In this document: positions 1 through 14,800 of the stretch, piece after piece
How the letters are laid out: each line of letters starts with the position of its first letter
Numbering within the stretch: the first letter of the stretch is position 1
From: Phoronis australis
Taxonomy: Eukaryota; Phoronida; Phoronidae
Length of the DNA: 64,000 bases
Direction of reading: 5' to 3'
Assembly (NCBI GenBank): GCA_002633005.1
Contig: NMRA01000314.1
Coordinates: 62,001 to 126,000 of the forward strand
Program-made: the position numbers and the translations under genes
Notes under the pieces: generated by a model
Database searches by the model: none
The model's input: the letters and a program-made list of their open reading frames with translations, nothing else
Told to the model about the DNA's origin: nothing

Positions 1-96
1 ACAAAAGTATATAATAGCGACTAATAGATATATAAGGCAATAAAATGTACCTGGAAAGGGGAAAGGGGAGCGGGGGAAGGACTTTCACGCGCCATT

Positions 97-127
<31 letters not shown>

Positions 128-2807
128 CGTGTTGAAATTATGTCTGGAGAAATTAGGTTCTATATAAATACGTACAAACATAAATACATATAAAAATAAT
201 AATAACAGTACAACTTTGATGATTTCTAGAATACTAATTAAAAGCAATTGATGATTTCTTCACAATAAGCCATTAACGACTCCTATTTTTACAATAAGCC
301 ATTAACGTCCTATTCTGCACAGTATCTTATGCAGCAACATTTTGAAAATAATTCGTAACAAGGTTTTGGAGCACAGTGCTTGAAATATGGTATTTAAAAG
401 TTTCATATGGATCCGAAGAGCCATTACTGAGATGTAATATTCCAGAGTTTGCCAAATTTACACATTTTGTCAGATGCTGCTTACAGTATACATTTAATCT
501 TAAAGATAGTCACAGGTTTTGATGAAAGCGAATGTCTGTCACTAAACGCCAAGAATTGGCGATTTGTGATGAAATCGCAAAATTATAACGGATTCCCTTG
601 CTTCATAGCAATGGTCAGAGCTAATAAATTAAATAACAAAATAATCCCAAAATATGTTTTTCGGGTGTAAAATTCATGTTTCCATGTGCTTTGAACTGAT
701 TATGAAGTTAAGTATACTTCTAATATTTCCGAGTCAATAATTCTTTGAATTGACCGCTCATACCTTTATAATGACCGTCGCTATGGTAATACGAATTGCT
801 TTATTTTTGTATTTTCTTCTGAAATAATGTAGAAATCACGTTGATTCAGTCCTCGGATTTTCTTCTTTAGAAGTAAGTCTTGTACGACAGCGCCTCCAGC
901 ACGTCATCGAATACCAAAGTATTTTAAGCATTTAATGCCATCCTATGACGTCACGTTTGTTTTAAATAACCGCAAAAAACAAACCACCAGTTGAATGCAA
1001 ACGCGCATCAAGGCTTCGCAGTTCGCACAATAACGCAATTATACAAAAGGTGTGTTTTCAAAAGCTAAGATTTTCACTGACATTCAATACACGTCACCTG
1101 AGCGATCTTCAGAGAATGCACTCTGACAGTGTTGACACGCATCTTACGATCGCACTGATATATTAGTGTATAACCAGTAATGCCATTTGTAGATTGTTTT
1201 GCATTAAAAGCGACTGTTAAATGATTACAAACATGGCATCTTTCTACAAATATAACCGAGTGTTCCTTTGTCCCCTTCTGGAAGGCTTTTCAAAATCTCT
1301 CCACGACGTTTTGGAAAAACCACCGATACGTGACTGACAGCACGAGTGATTGAGAAATGATCACAATACTAACCTACATGTACCTCCCTTCCAATAAATA
1401 TTTAGGGGATGTAATCAAATCATAAAACAACAATAATTGACTTTCACACTCGGTCAATATGTTGACTTTTAGTGCAAAAATGTAGCAGTGACCAGCTCCG
1501 CCTCGGCCATTTCCACATTTTTGAGTCTGAAAACCAACACATTGACGTCGGTGAACATTAGTAATTCTACAACTTCCCTTAAAGTTACAGACAGTTGGTC
1601 CATGCTATTAGCTCATATGTCACAAGAACTTGGGCCGTGCCACTTCCTTAAGAAACCGTAAAGTGGGTGAATGTGGGGCCACATGCGACAGGATCCCAAA
1701 ACAGGAGACAGGACGCCCTAATGCACATAAATACCTCCACAGCAAATCCCACTCAATTCGTTTGAAGGGGCACAGTTTCGCCCTCTAGGTGAAGCCGCAC
1801 ATGTTAAAGAAGGTGGTTTCGCGGAGATGAAGGCGATCTACCTGACATAAGCAGGGGACCTTCGAAAGATATGTCAACCAGCAAAGGGGGGAGTGAATAT
1901 TGTTCCTCGGTGAAACATTGTGGTGACCGGGGATAGCTCGGTAAAACGTTGTTGAGGGACGGGAAGTGAAAATTTGTGGCGACCATGGGCCATCAACTTT
2001 TTAAAACTTACGGACACAATGCTGTGGTGGTAAAATTTGAGGTAAGTAGGTGCCCAAAGCCAACGTATCACCTTGAGCAATGAACGTAACTTACGGTGCG
2101 TAGGCGCTACGTTCAAATGCCAAAAGGTGGATGGCTGTGCCTACGTGCGCCTACGCCCACTTCAGCACTGCTTACGGTCCCCAAGATGTCAACCTCCCCC
2201 TTTCGGCATTTTGTGACATTACGGGTCCCGCAGTCAACAATTATTTGAGGTGATGATCATAAAACTTCATTAACGAGCCGTCAATACACGTTGCTCTTTA
2301 TTACTTGCGATAGAGTGTTTATCACTCGTCGGTCAGTCGACGAGTACTCCATGGGTTAATAAACGGCACTTAACAATGTGCGAACGGATACATGATTTAT
2401 GCAGCTCTCTAATGAAAAGATTACACCCAACGGACACTTGGCTGGCAATGGCTGTGTGTATTTAAGCGTTTTTCGGCACACGCGGTTGATTTTTTGAAAG
2501 AACTAAGCGACGTGGTTCTGATTAAAGCCCGCCTATGCAGCTACTCGTCTGGGATACCGACCATACCGCGCGCTGCAGGTGATGAGATGACGACGTCACG
2601 CATGCCGAACGTTCGTTGAGGTTCCGGCTTTGAACAAAAAACCTGAGGAACTAAAGCAAGGAGATTTATACCAGTCCTATATGTTATTTACGCGTGATGT
2701 ATGTTCAAACGTGCCTGGTCCTAAATGTAATGCTAACGTGATGAACAAAGAACGCGAATGACGGTGAATTGTGGCCCGTTTGTGGACGATGACTTGACCA
2801 ACAAACA
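1..2807. other. Wnt9 5' flank, no gene seen
   Basis: No recognisable coding sequence. It holds a CA/CG dinucleotide run (97-128), a perfect CRE palindrome TGACGTCA at 946-953 and GACGTCAC at 2592-2599. A TATA-like TATTTAAG lies at 2459-2466, about 340 bases before the Wnt9 ATG. A core promoter there is possible but unproven; there is no CpG-dense island. Confidence 0.4.
97..128. repeat. (CA)n-(CG)n alternating purine-pyrimidine microsatellite
   Basis: CA repeats (about 8 units) pass directly into CG repeats (about 7 units). Such alternating tracts can adopt left-handed Z-DNA and are length-variable. Confidence 0.9.
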
Positions 2808-2884
2808 ATGAATGTGTTTTACCACTGCATCGTTGGATTATCATTTTTATTGAGTCTGATACCGCCTGCTGAGAGTTTTTTCGG
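2808..2884 (+). CDS. Wnt9: Wnt9 coding exon 1 (signal peptide)
   Basis: This 77-bp exon encodes 25 residues plus two bases of a glycine codon. A hydrophobic core (IVGLSFLLSL) is followed by PPAES, a plausible signal-peptidase site. It ends in TTCGG just before a consensus donor GTAAGT at 2885. The split glycine codon is completed by the first base of exon 2, giving FFG-LT, a junction also found in vertebrate Wnt9 proteins. The ATG context is CAAACAATGA, with an in-frame stop 18 bases upstream. Confidence 0.85.
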
Positions 2885-5800
2885 GTAAGTTATAGAAATG
2901 TTACTCTCACTTTATAACATATTCGACAACAACGCATACACCAACTCGTACTAAATTTGACAATATTGCATCAAATTTTCACCGAGCGAATCGCGTCCTT
3001 AAATTGTTTTTAACAACAACCACCTCGTGATTTGTTTGGAAACACACGAAATGAAGTGTGCCTTTGCAACCTAAAATTATAGCTCTAAAAGGCTCCAAGC
3101 TACAACTGACATTTTCTTTGGAGTGACACACAAACTCAACTGTTTAATTCAAAGTGATTTTAGGCATGATTTATGCCGTTTAGCAACACTGTTTATTTTT
3201 ACCAGTGTGAAGCATTAAGAATGCAATAAATCAGAAATGTATCGCTTTGTCAGCGTGTTTTCACGAGATTTGATATACAGTGTACTTGATATACAATTTC
3301 CTTCAATGCGAGGATACAATCACATTTTGCTATCAACAGAATGACATTTATTATTTCTAAAAACTAAATGGCGTAAATCATACGTTTTAAGTATGATTGT
3401 GTGCACGTTTTGAGAGCCAAGCACAAAAAGAGAGAAACATTTAATCAGGCATTGATTTTGAGATCTTACGTAAAAACTGTCTGCCTCACTTGTCTATTAC
3501 GTTCCAATTATGTTTTGACTTTTTGGAATAGTTTGAAGGGCCACTAATGATTCTTAAATCAATCTTTTCTGCCTACTGGTAAATCTCTTAAACTTGTTGG
3601 TCGTTAAAGAGTTTCACTAATAGAAATGCTACAATTTCTGGAAACCTAAACGTGTCTGTAACGATCATCGCGAGTTAAAGCCTACATTTTGAATTGCTTG
3701 AATTTCGGCAAAACAGTCCGCCGGCCTATATCCAGAACAATGTTCTAAATACAGGACCTTGAGCTTTGCTGAGGGGCCACAGAAGTCAGTATGTAGGGTT
3801 AATTAAACGAGTTTCAAACAAAAAACAACACGTTACTGGTGTGAAACAGGACGTTTCGGGTTTTAAACGAAACTGACGGTACCATTTGAACAAATAAATC
3901 CCTGAAATATTTACCTATTGGTCTTCGTTCAATGTTGCACGCATGTATTCCATTTCTAAGCCCCGTGTTTACGAAACGGGCTGCTTTGTATTTGTGGGGG
4001 GGTACAAGAAAGGTAAAATCAAGCCATCTACTGATTGTACGCTTTAAAGGCGAACTATCAGACCGTCCCTGTAGTTTTGAAAGCGACGAGAAATGGGCTA
4101 GTTCAAACGTGACAGCTGATTCAGGTCAAAATGCAACTTCAAAAAGATACTTTTTGACTAACGTTAGACATTACAAAGGTCAAGGTTCACATTTGAGAAA
4201 CTCCAACTTGTGTTTGAAAGGTCGCATCACTGCACTGTAACTTTATATGACTCGAATCTCTTCAATAACCGTAATCATATTAAATATACGAAAGCATCTT
4301 GGACTCAAAACTTGTTTCAAGTTGCTCATTATTAACTCGCCTTCCGTCAAAAATTCTCCTAACATTCTCTGACCAGACATGCCTTCTCGGGTTGGTAATA
4401 ATTGCCTGTTCACTATTCCTTTAGACAATGTTTAACAACATAGCTTAGAATCACGGGGGGTCATACATGCTACATGGTGTCACTCCTCCTCAAGCCAAGA
4501 ACTCAATATTCTCATTTAAGGAACACGCTGAGACCAGTTTGATGGCGGTAAGGGGACCAAATCAAAAGTTAGTTCAATGCACCTTTAAGAAAAGTTGCAG
4601 AAAACCAACGAGCACAAAAACTGTATATCAGTACATGTTTATGTACTAGCTACATGTAGACACACAGTGAACGTGTTTGGCACTTTGGTCAGTTTGAGAC
4701 GGACAACCTAAATGTTTAGAGAAGAACGTAATTTACCTGTAACGTGTACCTAGAAAATCAGGGTTATCGGACAACGGCGGATCTAGGATGTCACGAATTG
4801 GACAATAGCAAACGCCGAAGGACGAATGTTCACGATGGCATGCCGAGTCTTGGCTCAGAGGCCTGTTTCATGAAAGGTGAATTAAGTCAGAAGTTTGGTC
4901 TTCCGTTTCACACAACTATTGCTTAAAAATTATTTAATATCTGATGAGATCAAAAATGCTAAGTCTCTGAGAATATAAACAACCGCTAGTTATTTACATT
5001 GTTTCTATGAATTATTTCTAAACTGTCATGCCCTCATAATTGGCTAGGCTTTTTGTGAAGTGGGGGGGTAAGATTAGCTTAATTTCCGCCTTAAATCTTC
5101 GTCACTTCTTAAATCATATCCTTTACTTTTTTCCGCAACAAAGTATCATGTTCATTACGCCATGTATCAGATGTCAATAGTCATGTAGGGTTTGATTTTA
5201 CTTTCTTTCTGTTTCTGTTGACGAAGGATGTTATTATATTCGAAAATTTCAGTGATCCATTTTTGTTGTTATATCTACGCATTTTTATTTCACTTCCACG
5301 AAACAGACACTAGGCTGCTTCACACGTGGGTCCTGTGAGAACAACAACGTAAAACAAGGGCGTCGCTCTTTTACGGACACCGTTTACGAATTCGAAGGAT
5401 TTCATCCACGCGGCTGCTGTCGTTTTTAAAATGCATTGAGGAAGTCTTGTCGGCTCGTGAATGTCATAAATAAGACGAGTGACCTGTTATTTAGGCGATG
5501 AAATTTAAGTTATGGCGCGTAACTCGAGAATCTCTTACGCCAAAGATTTCGTGTTATTGAATAGACAGCTCGCTTTCAATGTTTCATTTTTCCATGATGC
5601 TAGTCGGTAAACCAAACATGAATCATGATCAAAACAGTTTGCTCGTCCATACATTCCTAATGTACGATTCAGTGTCATAGATATCACACTCGAATTGCAC
5701 ATCAACTATTAATCCACACACGTCAAAATTACGATCGTGTGAAGGAATTTTGTCAGCAGAAATGATACGTTGAATGTTTTCCAAGGAAATCAAATCATTC

Positions 5801-8800
5801 AAATAGTCTTCTTCACTCGAAGATTCCACATTTCACTATTCGCTTAGTCCCTTCGTTATTTACATTTCGCACCTTGCGGTGAACTTGCGAACTAAAGCAT
5901 TCGCTTTTCTCATTGGCTGGCATTTGGGTAACTACTAAGTGTAATATGACGTCATTTGGTCGAAATCTATCAGGATAAGGTGGCTGACGACTTGATTAGT
6001 CGTCACTACAAAGAGGTTAAAATGAACCAAACATAACCAATTAAGACGGTTTATGGTGTTATAAGTACCTAATGGAATTTGCCTTAGCTAGTACTATCAC
6101 ACTCAAGAAGTATTCAGCACCCACACAGAGACTTTAATGTGATACATGTCGATTTCACAGAATCTGGGATACAATTTTTGATGGACATTCATCTCAACAA
6201 CATGTTGCAGTGGATCCGTGATTTCAATTCTTCTCCAAGGTTTCATCTTTGTACTCGGAAATCGACTCGTAAATTGACCAATGGCATGCTATGCTTCGAG
6301 TAAACTCACATATTTGTACTTAAAGGCGAAGGCAACCTTTTTTCATGTCATTTTTAGCAAAAATGAGGCTCGTTGATTATCCCAGACACATTTTTCACTT
6401 ATTGATTGCTTTTCGTAATTTAATTAATCACTCGTCGTCTTCTCCGGAAGAGTCAGTCATTGTTCTACCTCGGTTGTGATAAGTTCGGTCGTCGTTTGCT
6501 TTTGCTTACGAGTCAGTCAACATGCCACGCTGTTGCTGCGTATTGGGGTGTACTCATTATCGTCTCACGTACAGAGGAAAAACAGTCCCACTTGCCCGAG
6601 TGTCCCGCGACACACTCCCACTGGAGGGTGATCTGAGCACCCAAACTGCTTAGATCCCGCCGTGTGACTCCCTCGCCACATACCTGGCACCTTCTAAATA
6701 GCTCCAATACAAGTCCACGTCCACAATAAACTTATCAAACTTAGGCTCACCGATCTGTTCATTGGATGACGAACTGTCCTCTTCACTGGGTGTCGAACTG
6801 GGGCTGTATTCACTCCCACTACTCAACATCGCTGCAGGGCTGCTTACAGGCTCTGGGCTAGAGACAGCAGCACATGGCGAATCACTGCTAGTTCCCGGAA
6901 TTGCACGCAATGGGGTACGTTCGGAGGCACGGGTGACAGTAGATGAAGTGCCTCCAGTCACTGCATATAGGGGCCACAGCTCGCGAGACTTCTCGCTTCA
7001 AAAAAGCACTTCTCGGGGTGAGCGACGGGGCACTGCCGGGAATCAACAGCGACAGTATGGTACTCTTCTTCAGGCGTTGTTTCGCAGGGACCTTCATCAA
7101 TTCAGCGTACATATCTCTGTCGTAATCTGACGGCAGAAAATTCTTGCCACACACTCGGTAACCCTCCACTGCTTTGTACGTTGCGCGGACGGGTAGCGCT
7201 GCGTTCTTCACATGAACGAGCTAGCCAAGTACGGCGAAGTGTGTCATCCTTCGGAAAGCGACGCAAGGTACCCAAAGCGCGTGTGAGACGATAATGAGTA
7301 TATCCCGGCACGCAGCAACAGCGTGGCATGTTGACTGACTTGTAAACAAAAGCAAACGACGACCAAACTTATCACAACCGAGGTAGAACAATGTGTGACT
7401 CGACAGCCCTCACAGTCAGATTATAATGAAAAGAAATTGGCGCGAAACTCTTGCCTCCCAAAACGTCACTTCCGGAGTAGAGGACGAGAAATTAATCAAA
7501 TTACGAAAAGCTGTAATTAAGTGGAAAATGTGTCTGGGGTAATCAACGAACCTTATTTTTGCTAAAAGTGGCATGAAAAAAGGTTTCCTTCGCCTTTAAC
7601 TCGTGGGGTGTGACTGGTTTTTAGAGTCAAGTCTGAGTTCATAGATCATGGAGCCTGGTGCACTCATTTGGGAACGTGTTCACCCAGGTTGTTTGTGATG
7701 TTATCGGACGTTTACGTGCCAACAACCACCTACAACTAACACATATATAACGCAACTTGAAAAACTGAGATTTGAAATTGTGACAACCTATTCCCTCGTT
7801 GATGGCGTATCAGCAGTCTAGCACTTGATCATTTGGTCGGAAATTTAGTACCCGAACAATTCACTCTGTGATCACGCAAAGTCTGTGAACGGTTCCACGA
7901 CACTGTAGTTTCAAATACATGATCTGGAACCGGAGACCAATTACAGTGCTTGGATTTTTGTGTCATTATAATATGTAGGAGTTTGAAAGCTGTACCGCTC
8001 TCACATTCAAGGCAGTTGTATTAGCAATTCTCCTGAACTGTTGATGCACAATAGTCAAAGAATGTAATCTAAACATAAAAGTCGTTTAGAAAACCCTTTC
8101 TGAAAAGTGAAGAGTTAATGCTGTTAAAAGCCATACGTTTTGAAATCTGATTATTTTACTGTTTAGAGCCTTCACATTTGTTTTGTTAAAAGCAGAAGAT
8201 AAATGCGGAAATAACTGCCGTTACTGGTTTACGTTAAAGAAACATTTTACCACAGAAAACAATTTTATCAAAATCTGTTGTTTAGCGGGTAAGTGATCAC
8301 TTCCGCCGTACAGTTAGCGACCCCTGTCCTCTTGTTCATTAAAGTGTCCTCAAGTTGATAGGCTTTCAGCCTTCCTCACCGGTCGCCAACATTTCGCGTT
8401 TGGCGCCCTTTTGTCGAATTCTTCTGACTGTGCCAGTGTTGAATTGTATGCATCAGTACAAAAATTAATCAAATAAACACTGAAAAATCGGAAACCCCAA
8501 CTGGGAATCGAACCACAGGTCTCTAGATTGCGGGTCTAGTGCTCTCACCACTGAGGACCCCATATCTGTGCAATTACTGTTTACAGCCAACTGTTAAGTG
8601 GTGAGAGCACTAGACCGGCAATCTAGCTACCTGTGGTTCGATTCCCAGTTGGACTCGGCAAAAGTCTTTAAGAGAAAGTTATTTAACTTTTTGTTAATTC
8701 TATTCTTGGAGTACCGTCGGATGCCGTGTGTGGGAAGCGTGAAACACCGTTTCAGTGTGATACGATTCTTCCTAAACCTGTCAGTCCGAGCCACTACTGA

Positions 8801-11800
8801 AAATCACACCGATTGTAATACAAAAAGGCTTTGGCACTCGAATCTCGTTGCCAAAATAACGTCACTACCTGTTTTAGAGTCACCGATTTACTGGTTGGGA
8901 TGCACGGTGCATATGGTAGCGTAGTGCGGAAATCACCTCAGTCCGATGACTCGTTTGTCGATCTCGGAATGTCAGAAAAGGTGCTGAAAGGGGCAAAGTG
9001 TTCCTTTAAAACTTAAGCTTTCTTACCCCGGCCGACCCCAGGTCTGGTGCTAGTTCTCGCAAGTGAAACATAATTAGATATTCTTTACCTGAAAATACAT
9101 TTTTAGTGTTGTAAGAGGGTAGAAGTTAGCACAAGTTTTCTATAAACAACTTACTCGTTCATTATGTACAGAAATTCAAACTTTGCTTTTCAGATTGACT
9201 GCCCGGAAGTCCGTGTTGTCAATGGTGATGGACCTTCGTGGTTACAAGGATAACAGTATAAGAAGGCAACCAGCATCAGTGTCTACAGAGCAGATTTGTT
9301 CGCTGCTCAAACTGAATAAAAAACAATTACGCATCTGTATTAGAGATCGCGGTATAGCCGAGACGTTAGTGGAGGCGACACGAATGTCTATACTGGAATG
9401 TCAGTTCCAATTTCAGTACGAAAGATGGAACTGCACATTGGGGTCGCTGAGAGCAGCCATTTTAAGTAAAGGTAGGTATCCTGTCACATGAAGACGCTGG
9501 TACGGTTTGCAGGTCCAAGTTATACCATAGACAAGAGTACATGTACCGCCAACTCTACATATTCTCAATGTAAAATATTGGTCTTGTTCATAAAATTACG
9601 GGAAAATCCTTAATCACTCCCGCAAAAAATTCCCAACAAACTGCACTGGTTCATCTTATAAGACGTATGTTAACACAAAGCACCAACAAAGTGGTTTCGC
9701 TTATTTTTGGAATAAATGCTCAAACTGACCAACTTTCAAACGGATTAATTTTGGATTGCAAATGAAATGTAATTCCTCTTGCCAAAGCAGTATAACTAGT
9801 TGTCAGACTTGTCTCAGACCTTTTTATTCAGTAATATAAAAATTTGCTTGTCCTCATTCGCTGCATCGGGGAATAAAAGTGCCAAAAAGCAACCAGTTGC
9901 CCATCCTTTCAAAACTTGATTGATTCGTATTAGTCGCTAAAGCAAATTGCAATGGTGGCAATAAAGTTTGGAACAGGTTTTCAATTTATTCCTTGAGTTT
10001 CGTAGATATCAAATGCCACAGTTTTCCCAATTTTACGGCATTAGCTACCATAGATAACATCGCAATAGTATTTTTCATTTCAAATATCAAGTTAATTTAT
10101 TAGGAAATGCAGATTCTAAGTTGATTTTTCACCTTATCGTCAATAGTGCACGACGTCAACATTCACAATGACGTCATACTGAGCATCAGCCACATCCCGA
10201 AATCCTCGTTTTTCATTTGGAGAGACAGAAAAAACGCCTCGCGTGATTGACCTAGTTTTAGAAAAAATGTAGTGCCGCTAAACCACACCTGAACCGTGTA
10301 AGACACGTGAAGAACGTTTTATCGTGCCTCTCTCAGCTTTTGGTTCTCTAAGTCATATTTACAGCTAATGGACAAATGTCCCACGGACAGCATTGTGGGT
10401 AAGCAGTCCTGGAACAGAGAGGGCGCTGTAGTATAGCAGGAAGTGAGTGTTGTGGGGTTTAGGTATGACTTTATTGAAACGGTAAATTTTGAATTTAATG
10501 AAGAAGAAATATCCCGCGTCAGATTATTCACATCAATTTATTTGATATCGAAATTCCAACAGCATAGCGCACTCGATATATAGTGAAAGGCAGAGGATAT
10601 CATTAAATTGACACGCTTTTGCCAGAGTAAACTCGTGTATTCTTAGGTGATTTTTTCTTTCTTATGTAAAAGAAAACACGGGTGAAAGGAAATAACGCAT
10701 TAAAGAAAACATAACGGTCGACCTTTCTGAGTATAGTCAAAACTATAAAATACAAGGTACTCATGAAAAAAGAGTTTACTTATGGTGATGTAAGAGAATC
10801 TGTGAACGAAAGTTTTCAAAAGGATTTCGATCATGAATTCAATGAGAAATTGGTCTTCAGTAAACCATGTGAATTTCGAATTTTTACCAGAGATGCCTCT
10901 TTTGACGCTGCTGTATCAGAAAAAAACTTATCTTGTTGCCTCCACTTCGAAGCTTTGTCATGGTGTTATACATAAATGCCCTTTTTCATTGAAACTGCGT
11001 AAAGAGTATTAATGTTTTCAAGACAAATTAAGGCTGTTCACCTTATGCATTGGGCGGCGCAGCACTGAAAAAAGTGGGAGCACCCCATCCCCCTGTGGTG
11101 CACCGCCCATGGTGTACCGCCCCTGTTATGGGCACGACTTGAAAGGTTGTCGGAAAGTTCATGTTTCGATTCTTGTATCTAGAAGAATACAATTAATGAC
11201 ATTGTAAATTCGCCTTTTGTCAAAAATGACCTTTCATTGTTACCGTTTACTGTTTTGAAATAGTGGTCAACTTGTTCCTTACACAGTCGAAAGAGAGATG
11301 ATCGCAAGAGTTTGGAAAAACTTGACAATTATTTATTGCTTGACACCAGACTCAACAGAATTGACTTGTGCAGGCGGGTCTTTCTATAAGCCGAGCATGG
11401 CTGGTCTCAAGCAATATCCTGTTGCTTGCTCTTTGAACTTCCTTTTCAAGCCCATGAGCCACTTTTCACCAGAGTAAGGAACATCTTGAAATCAGTTTCA
11501 TTGTATGAAGTGGTTTTAATCAGAAATATGTTTTTTGACGGAATGCTGGTGTGAAGCAGCATCGCTTGTCGTCGTTGACCCATAACAGGCTACCCGAACA
11601 ACACGGCACTTGTACAAATGTAAACGCGGGCCTGTAGACGCAGTCGCACTGGTGAAATCAGGTGTATTCAACTGGGGAGGAGGGGGGCTTACACGTAGTT
11701 GTACATTTACTGTTGAGGAGTGAAATTACGGGCAACCTGGGGACACTTTCCAATGAACTAGAGGAGGGGCAAACCTCCTCAGTGCATGGCTATGCTAGTC

Positions 11801-14800
11801 GGTCATCGACTAACAAACACAGCACACACAGACCAACAACTGCCACAGTGCCGAACTAAGAACTTGCCTTACGCACCCAAAACAGTTCTCGGAGTTCTAG
11901 AAACATCTCTGAAACAACGAAAATACCCGATATGTTCCGCACGTGTTCATGGATTCGTGTCCAGATTCACCAACACAGTGCACAGTCCGATTTGCTTCAC
12001 GGTGTTGGACGTTCAGTCAGCTGCGATTGTGATCTTACTGTGTTTTGGGGGTACGCAAGCCGTGAGTTGGTGTTTGTGAATTTACTGGGTCCGTGAGGCA
12101 TGAATTTGAGTGAGCAGGTATTTTTACGAGTGCGGCAGCAGTGCTGTTCGGGCAAAATGCGGCACGGATTTTGACAGAATCTCATCTGCAACGTTAGTTA
12201 AAGAAAAGCAATAGTCGTTCGTGAAATAGCCGGGAATTGAACAGAAAAGCATTTTCCCTATTTGTGAGGAATGTCTTTGTAGTAAAAAAAGACATTCATA
12301 AAAACAGCCGATGGAAAACACAGTTATAATACGGCACTGGATTTAAATTGCAAATGAATTGGACAAAAGGCGCACGTAGATTCTGTTGTTTTTTATGAAT
12401 TATTTGATGGAATTTAAAAAAATAACTACACGTCTTTATCAATTCGGCAATTGGTTGATTTCTAACCGCGTCTCTGCTCAAGACGTTAGGCCACTAATAC
12501 AAAGTAAATAAGCGAACCGACTTAACGTCAGTTATAATAACACTGACACACGCGCTCGCGTGGTCCCAATTACCGAGGTGCAAAGTATCCTTTGGTTTGG
12601 ATAATTTAGTTATTCGTTTGATGAAAGTTGATAACCTACATTTTGTAAAAAGTGTTTTAGCACCGCATGTTGGCGAGGTACTTACATACGCATACACTGC
12701 ACGTTGTCGTCGATTAAATGATTGCATGAATCACTAAGGGCAAACAACGCTGAATACTCCTGAACTGTTTGTTACAATAAGCAAGGATCTATTTTGAGAA
12801 CATTTGTTCTAACATTGATCATCGTTCAATTCGTAAATTTCAAAGGATAATTGAAACATGTTTTGTTGACTTCACCCCTCACTATAAACTGGTACCCCCC
12901 TCCCCCACCTGCTGCAGTCTACCTCATGTTAAAGAGACGGCTGTTCATCACTAAACAACTTGTGCACATTGTGATGCCGAGGGTGGGCTAGCGGGCGGGC
13001 GAGCGGGCGAGCGAGCGGGTCATTGACCACAGCCGGCTACGAACTACCTCAAAGTGATTGACACTCCATCTTCATTACTGGTCGCACGTGCAATTAATTA
13101 GTGAACTCGGCATTGTAGAATGTATGATTAGAAACAGCAATTAGAATGTTTCTTCAAAAAGTTTTGCGTCTGTAAATATAACGATACACGTATCTCTACT
13201 TGACGAGGGATCGGACAGTCACTAATTTCAAGGGAAAAACATAAAACATGCTAACATGATTTCAAACGCTCGACAGATAAATTCAAGCCTATGGTATATT
13301 GATCAAGTCAGTCAACAAGGATCCGAAAACAGTCAATTTCTGGGCGTATCAACATATTTGAAAGACCTATAACTGATGCAAAATACTGTACATATGTACA
13401 CTTTTCTTGCAACGATTTTAGAATCTTTAGAATCATGGAAGCTACTTAAAAGTGAAGTGCAAGCTGATATTTTCCCTTGAAGTGTTGAGGATCAACTTAT
13501 TAACCACTGAACCGACATAACCCTTGCGCGAACCTATATGGTCATTTTCAGGAACCTGGCAGTGGCCAGACAAAGGGAACGCTTCATATTTCTTTATTGC
13601 AGCAAAATACAACTGGTTGGACATAGGGCAGCGGGGACCCCCAGGATTCGCTAGGATCCATGCCTTTACCCACTTAGTATTAAATGTACATGGAACTCAG
13701 ACAGCAACTCTACATAGGTACATGTAAGGTGTAAGCCTCGCGTGGGTGGCCTTTCTCGTGCACTGTTTTGCATTTAAATCGATTTCAATGACCATTTCGA
13801 GACTGGTCGGTGTCACCGACAACAAATCACCGCGCACATTAAACAGCGCACTGCTGCCGACGTTCAGATGTTTGAAATGTAATTTAATTGTGACTCAGTT
13901 GAACAGAATGCGTCTCGGTCCAAGGTTACCATAACTTTTACTATTACCTTTGTCTCTGATTGTTGTGGTACTGCACGTATATCTTTTTATTTGAACATTT
14001 TTAACCAACGAAGCTGTCCTATTCCGAAGTCTTCGTTTTTGACAGCCGCGTCCCGATTTGAATAATTCACCTTGACTTTACATTGTGAAGCTAATACATC
14101 TCAGTAAAATAAGGAACAGAAATTGTCCATCTCCGTGTTGGGTTATCGTTATCCTTGATAACAAAATTCATCACTATTCACATGAAAATGTATATTGAAA
14201 TATGCATTTTAGAAAAATATGCAATTCGCACATTTTAATTGTTTATGTATAGTTAACTAATGATTAAATCCTCCAACTGACAACTCCAATTAATTTTAAT
14301 TAAAAGTGTGCCTGGCCTTCTTACTGAAATCCAGCTCACAATGACCTGGACGAAGGGGCATCGCTTCATAGGGGCATCGCTTCATAGGGGCATCGCTTAA
14401 TAGGGGCATCGCTTCATAAGTTAATGCTTGAGTAGACTACCCTGTTGACAATATGTGTTGCCTACGNTCACCTTGACTTTACATTATGAAGCTAATACAT
14501 CTCAGTAAAATAAGGAACAGAAATTGTCCATCTCCGTGTTGGGTTATCGTTACCCTTGATAACAAAATTCATCACTATTCACATGAAAATGTACAAAACC
14601 TTGTATATTGAAATATGCATTTTAGAAAAATATGCAATTCGCACATTTTAGTTGTTTATGTATAGTTAACTAATGATTAAATCCTCCAACTGACAACTCC
14701 AATTAATTTTAATTAAAAGTGTGCCTGGTCTTCTTACTAAAATCCAGCTCACAATGACCTGGACGAAGGGGCATCGCTTCATAGGGGCATCGCTTCATAG

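Larger units (their letters stand above)
2885..9193 (+). other. Wnt9 intron 1
   Basis: A 6.3-kb intron bounded by GTAAGT and CTTTTCAG. It contains the TTAA-flanked THAP element (6324-7595) and the inverted pair of tRNA-SINE heads (8495-8652). I recognise no coding sequence in the rest. At 5629-5829 the minus strand has a 66-codon open frame (MESSSEEDYLNDL...) that matches nothing I know. Confidence 0.8.

Noticed and set aside
8495-8562. tRNA gene on the minus strand
   Set aside because: The T-stem and anticodon loop do not pair properly and position 33 is C. A near-identical inverted copy alongside points to a SINE.
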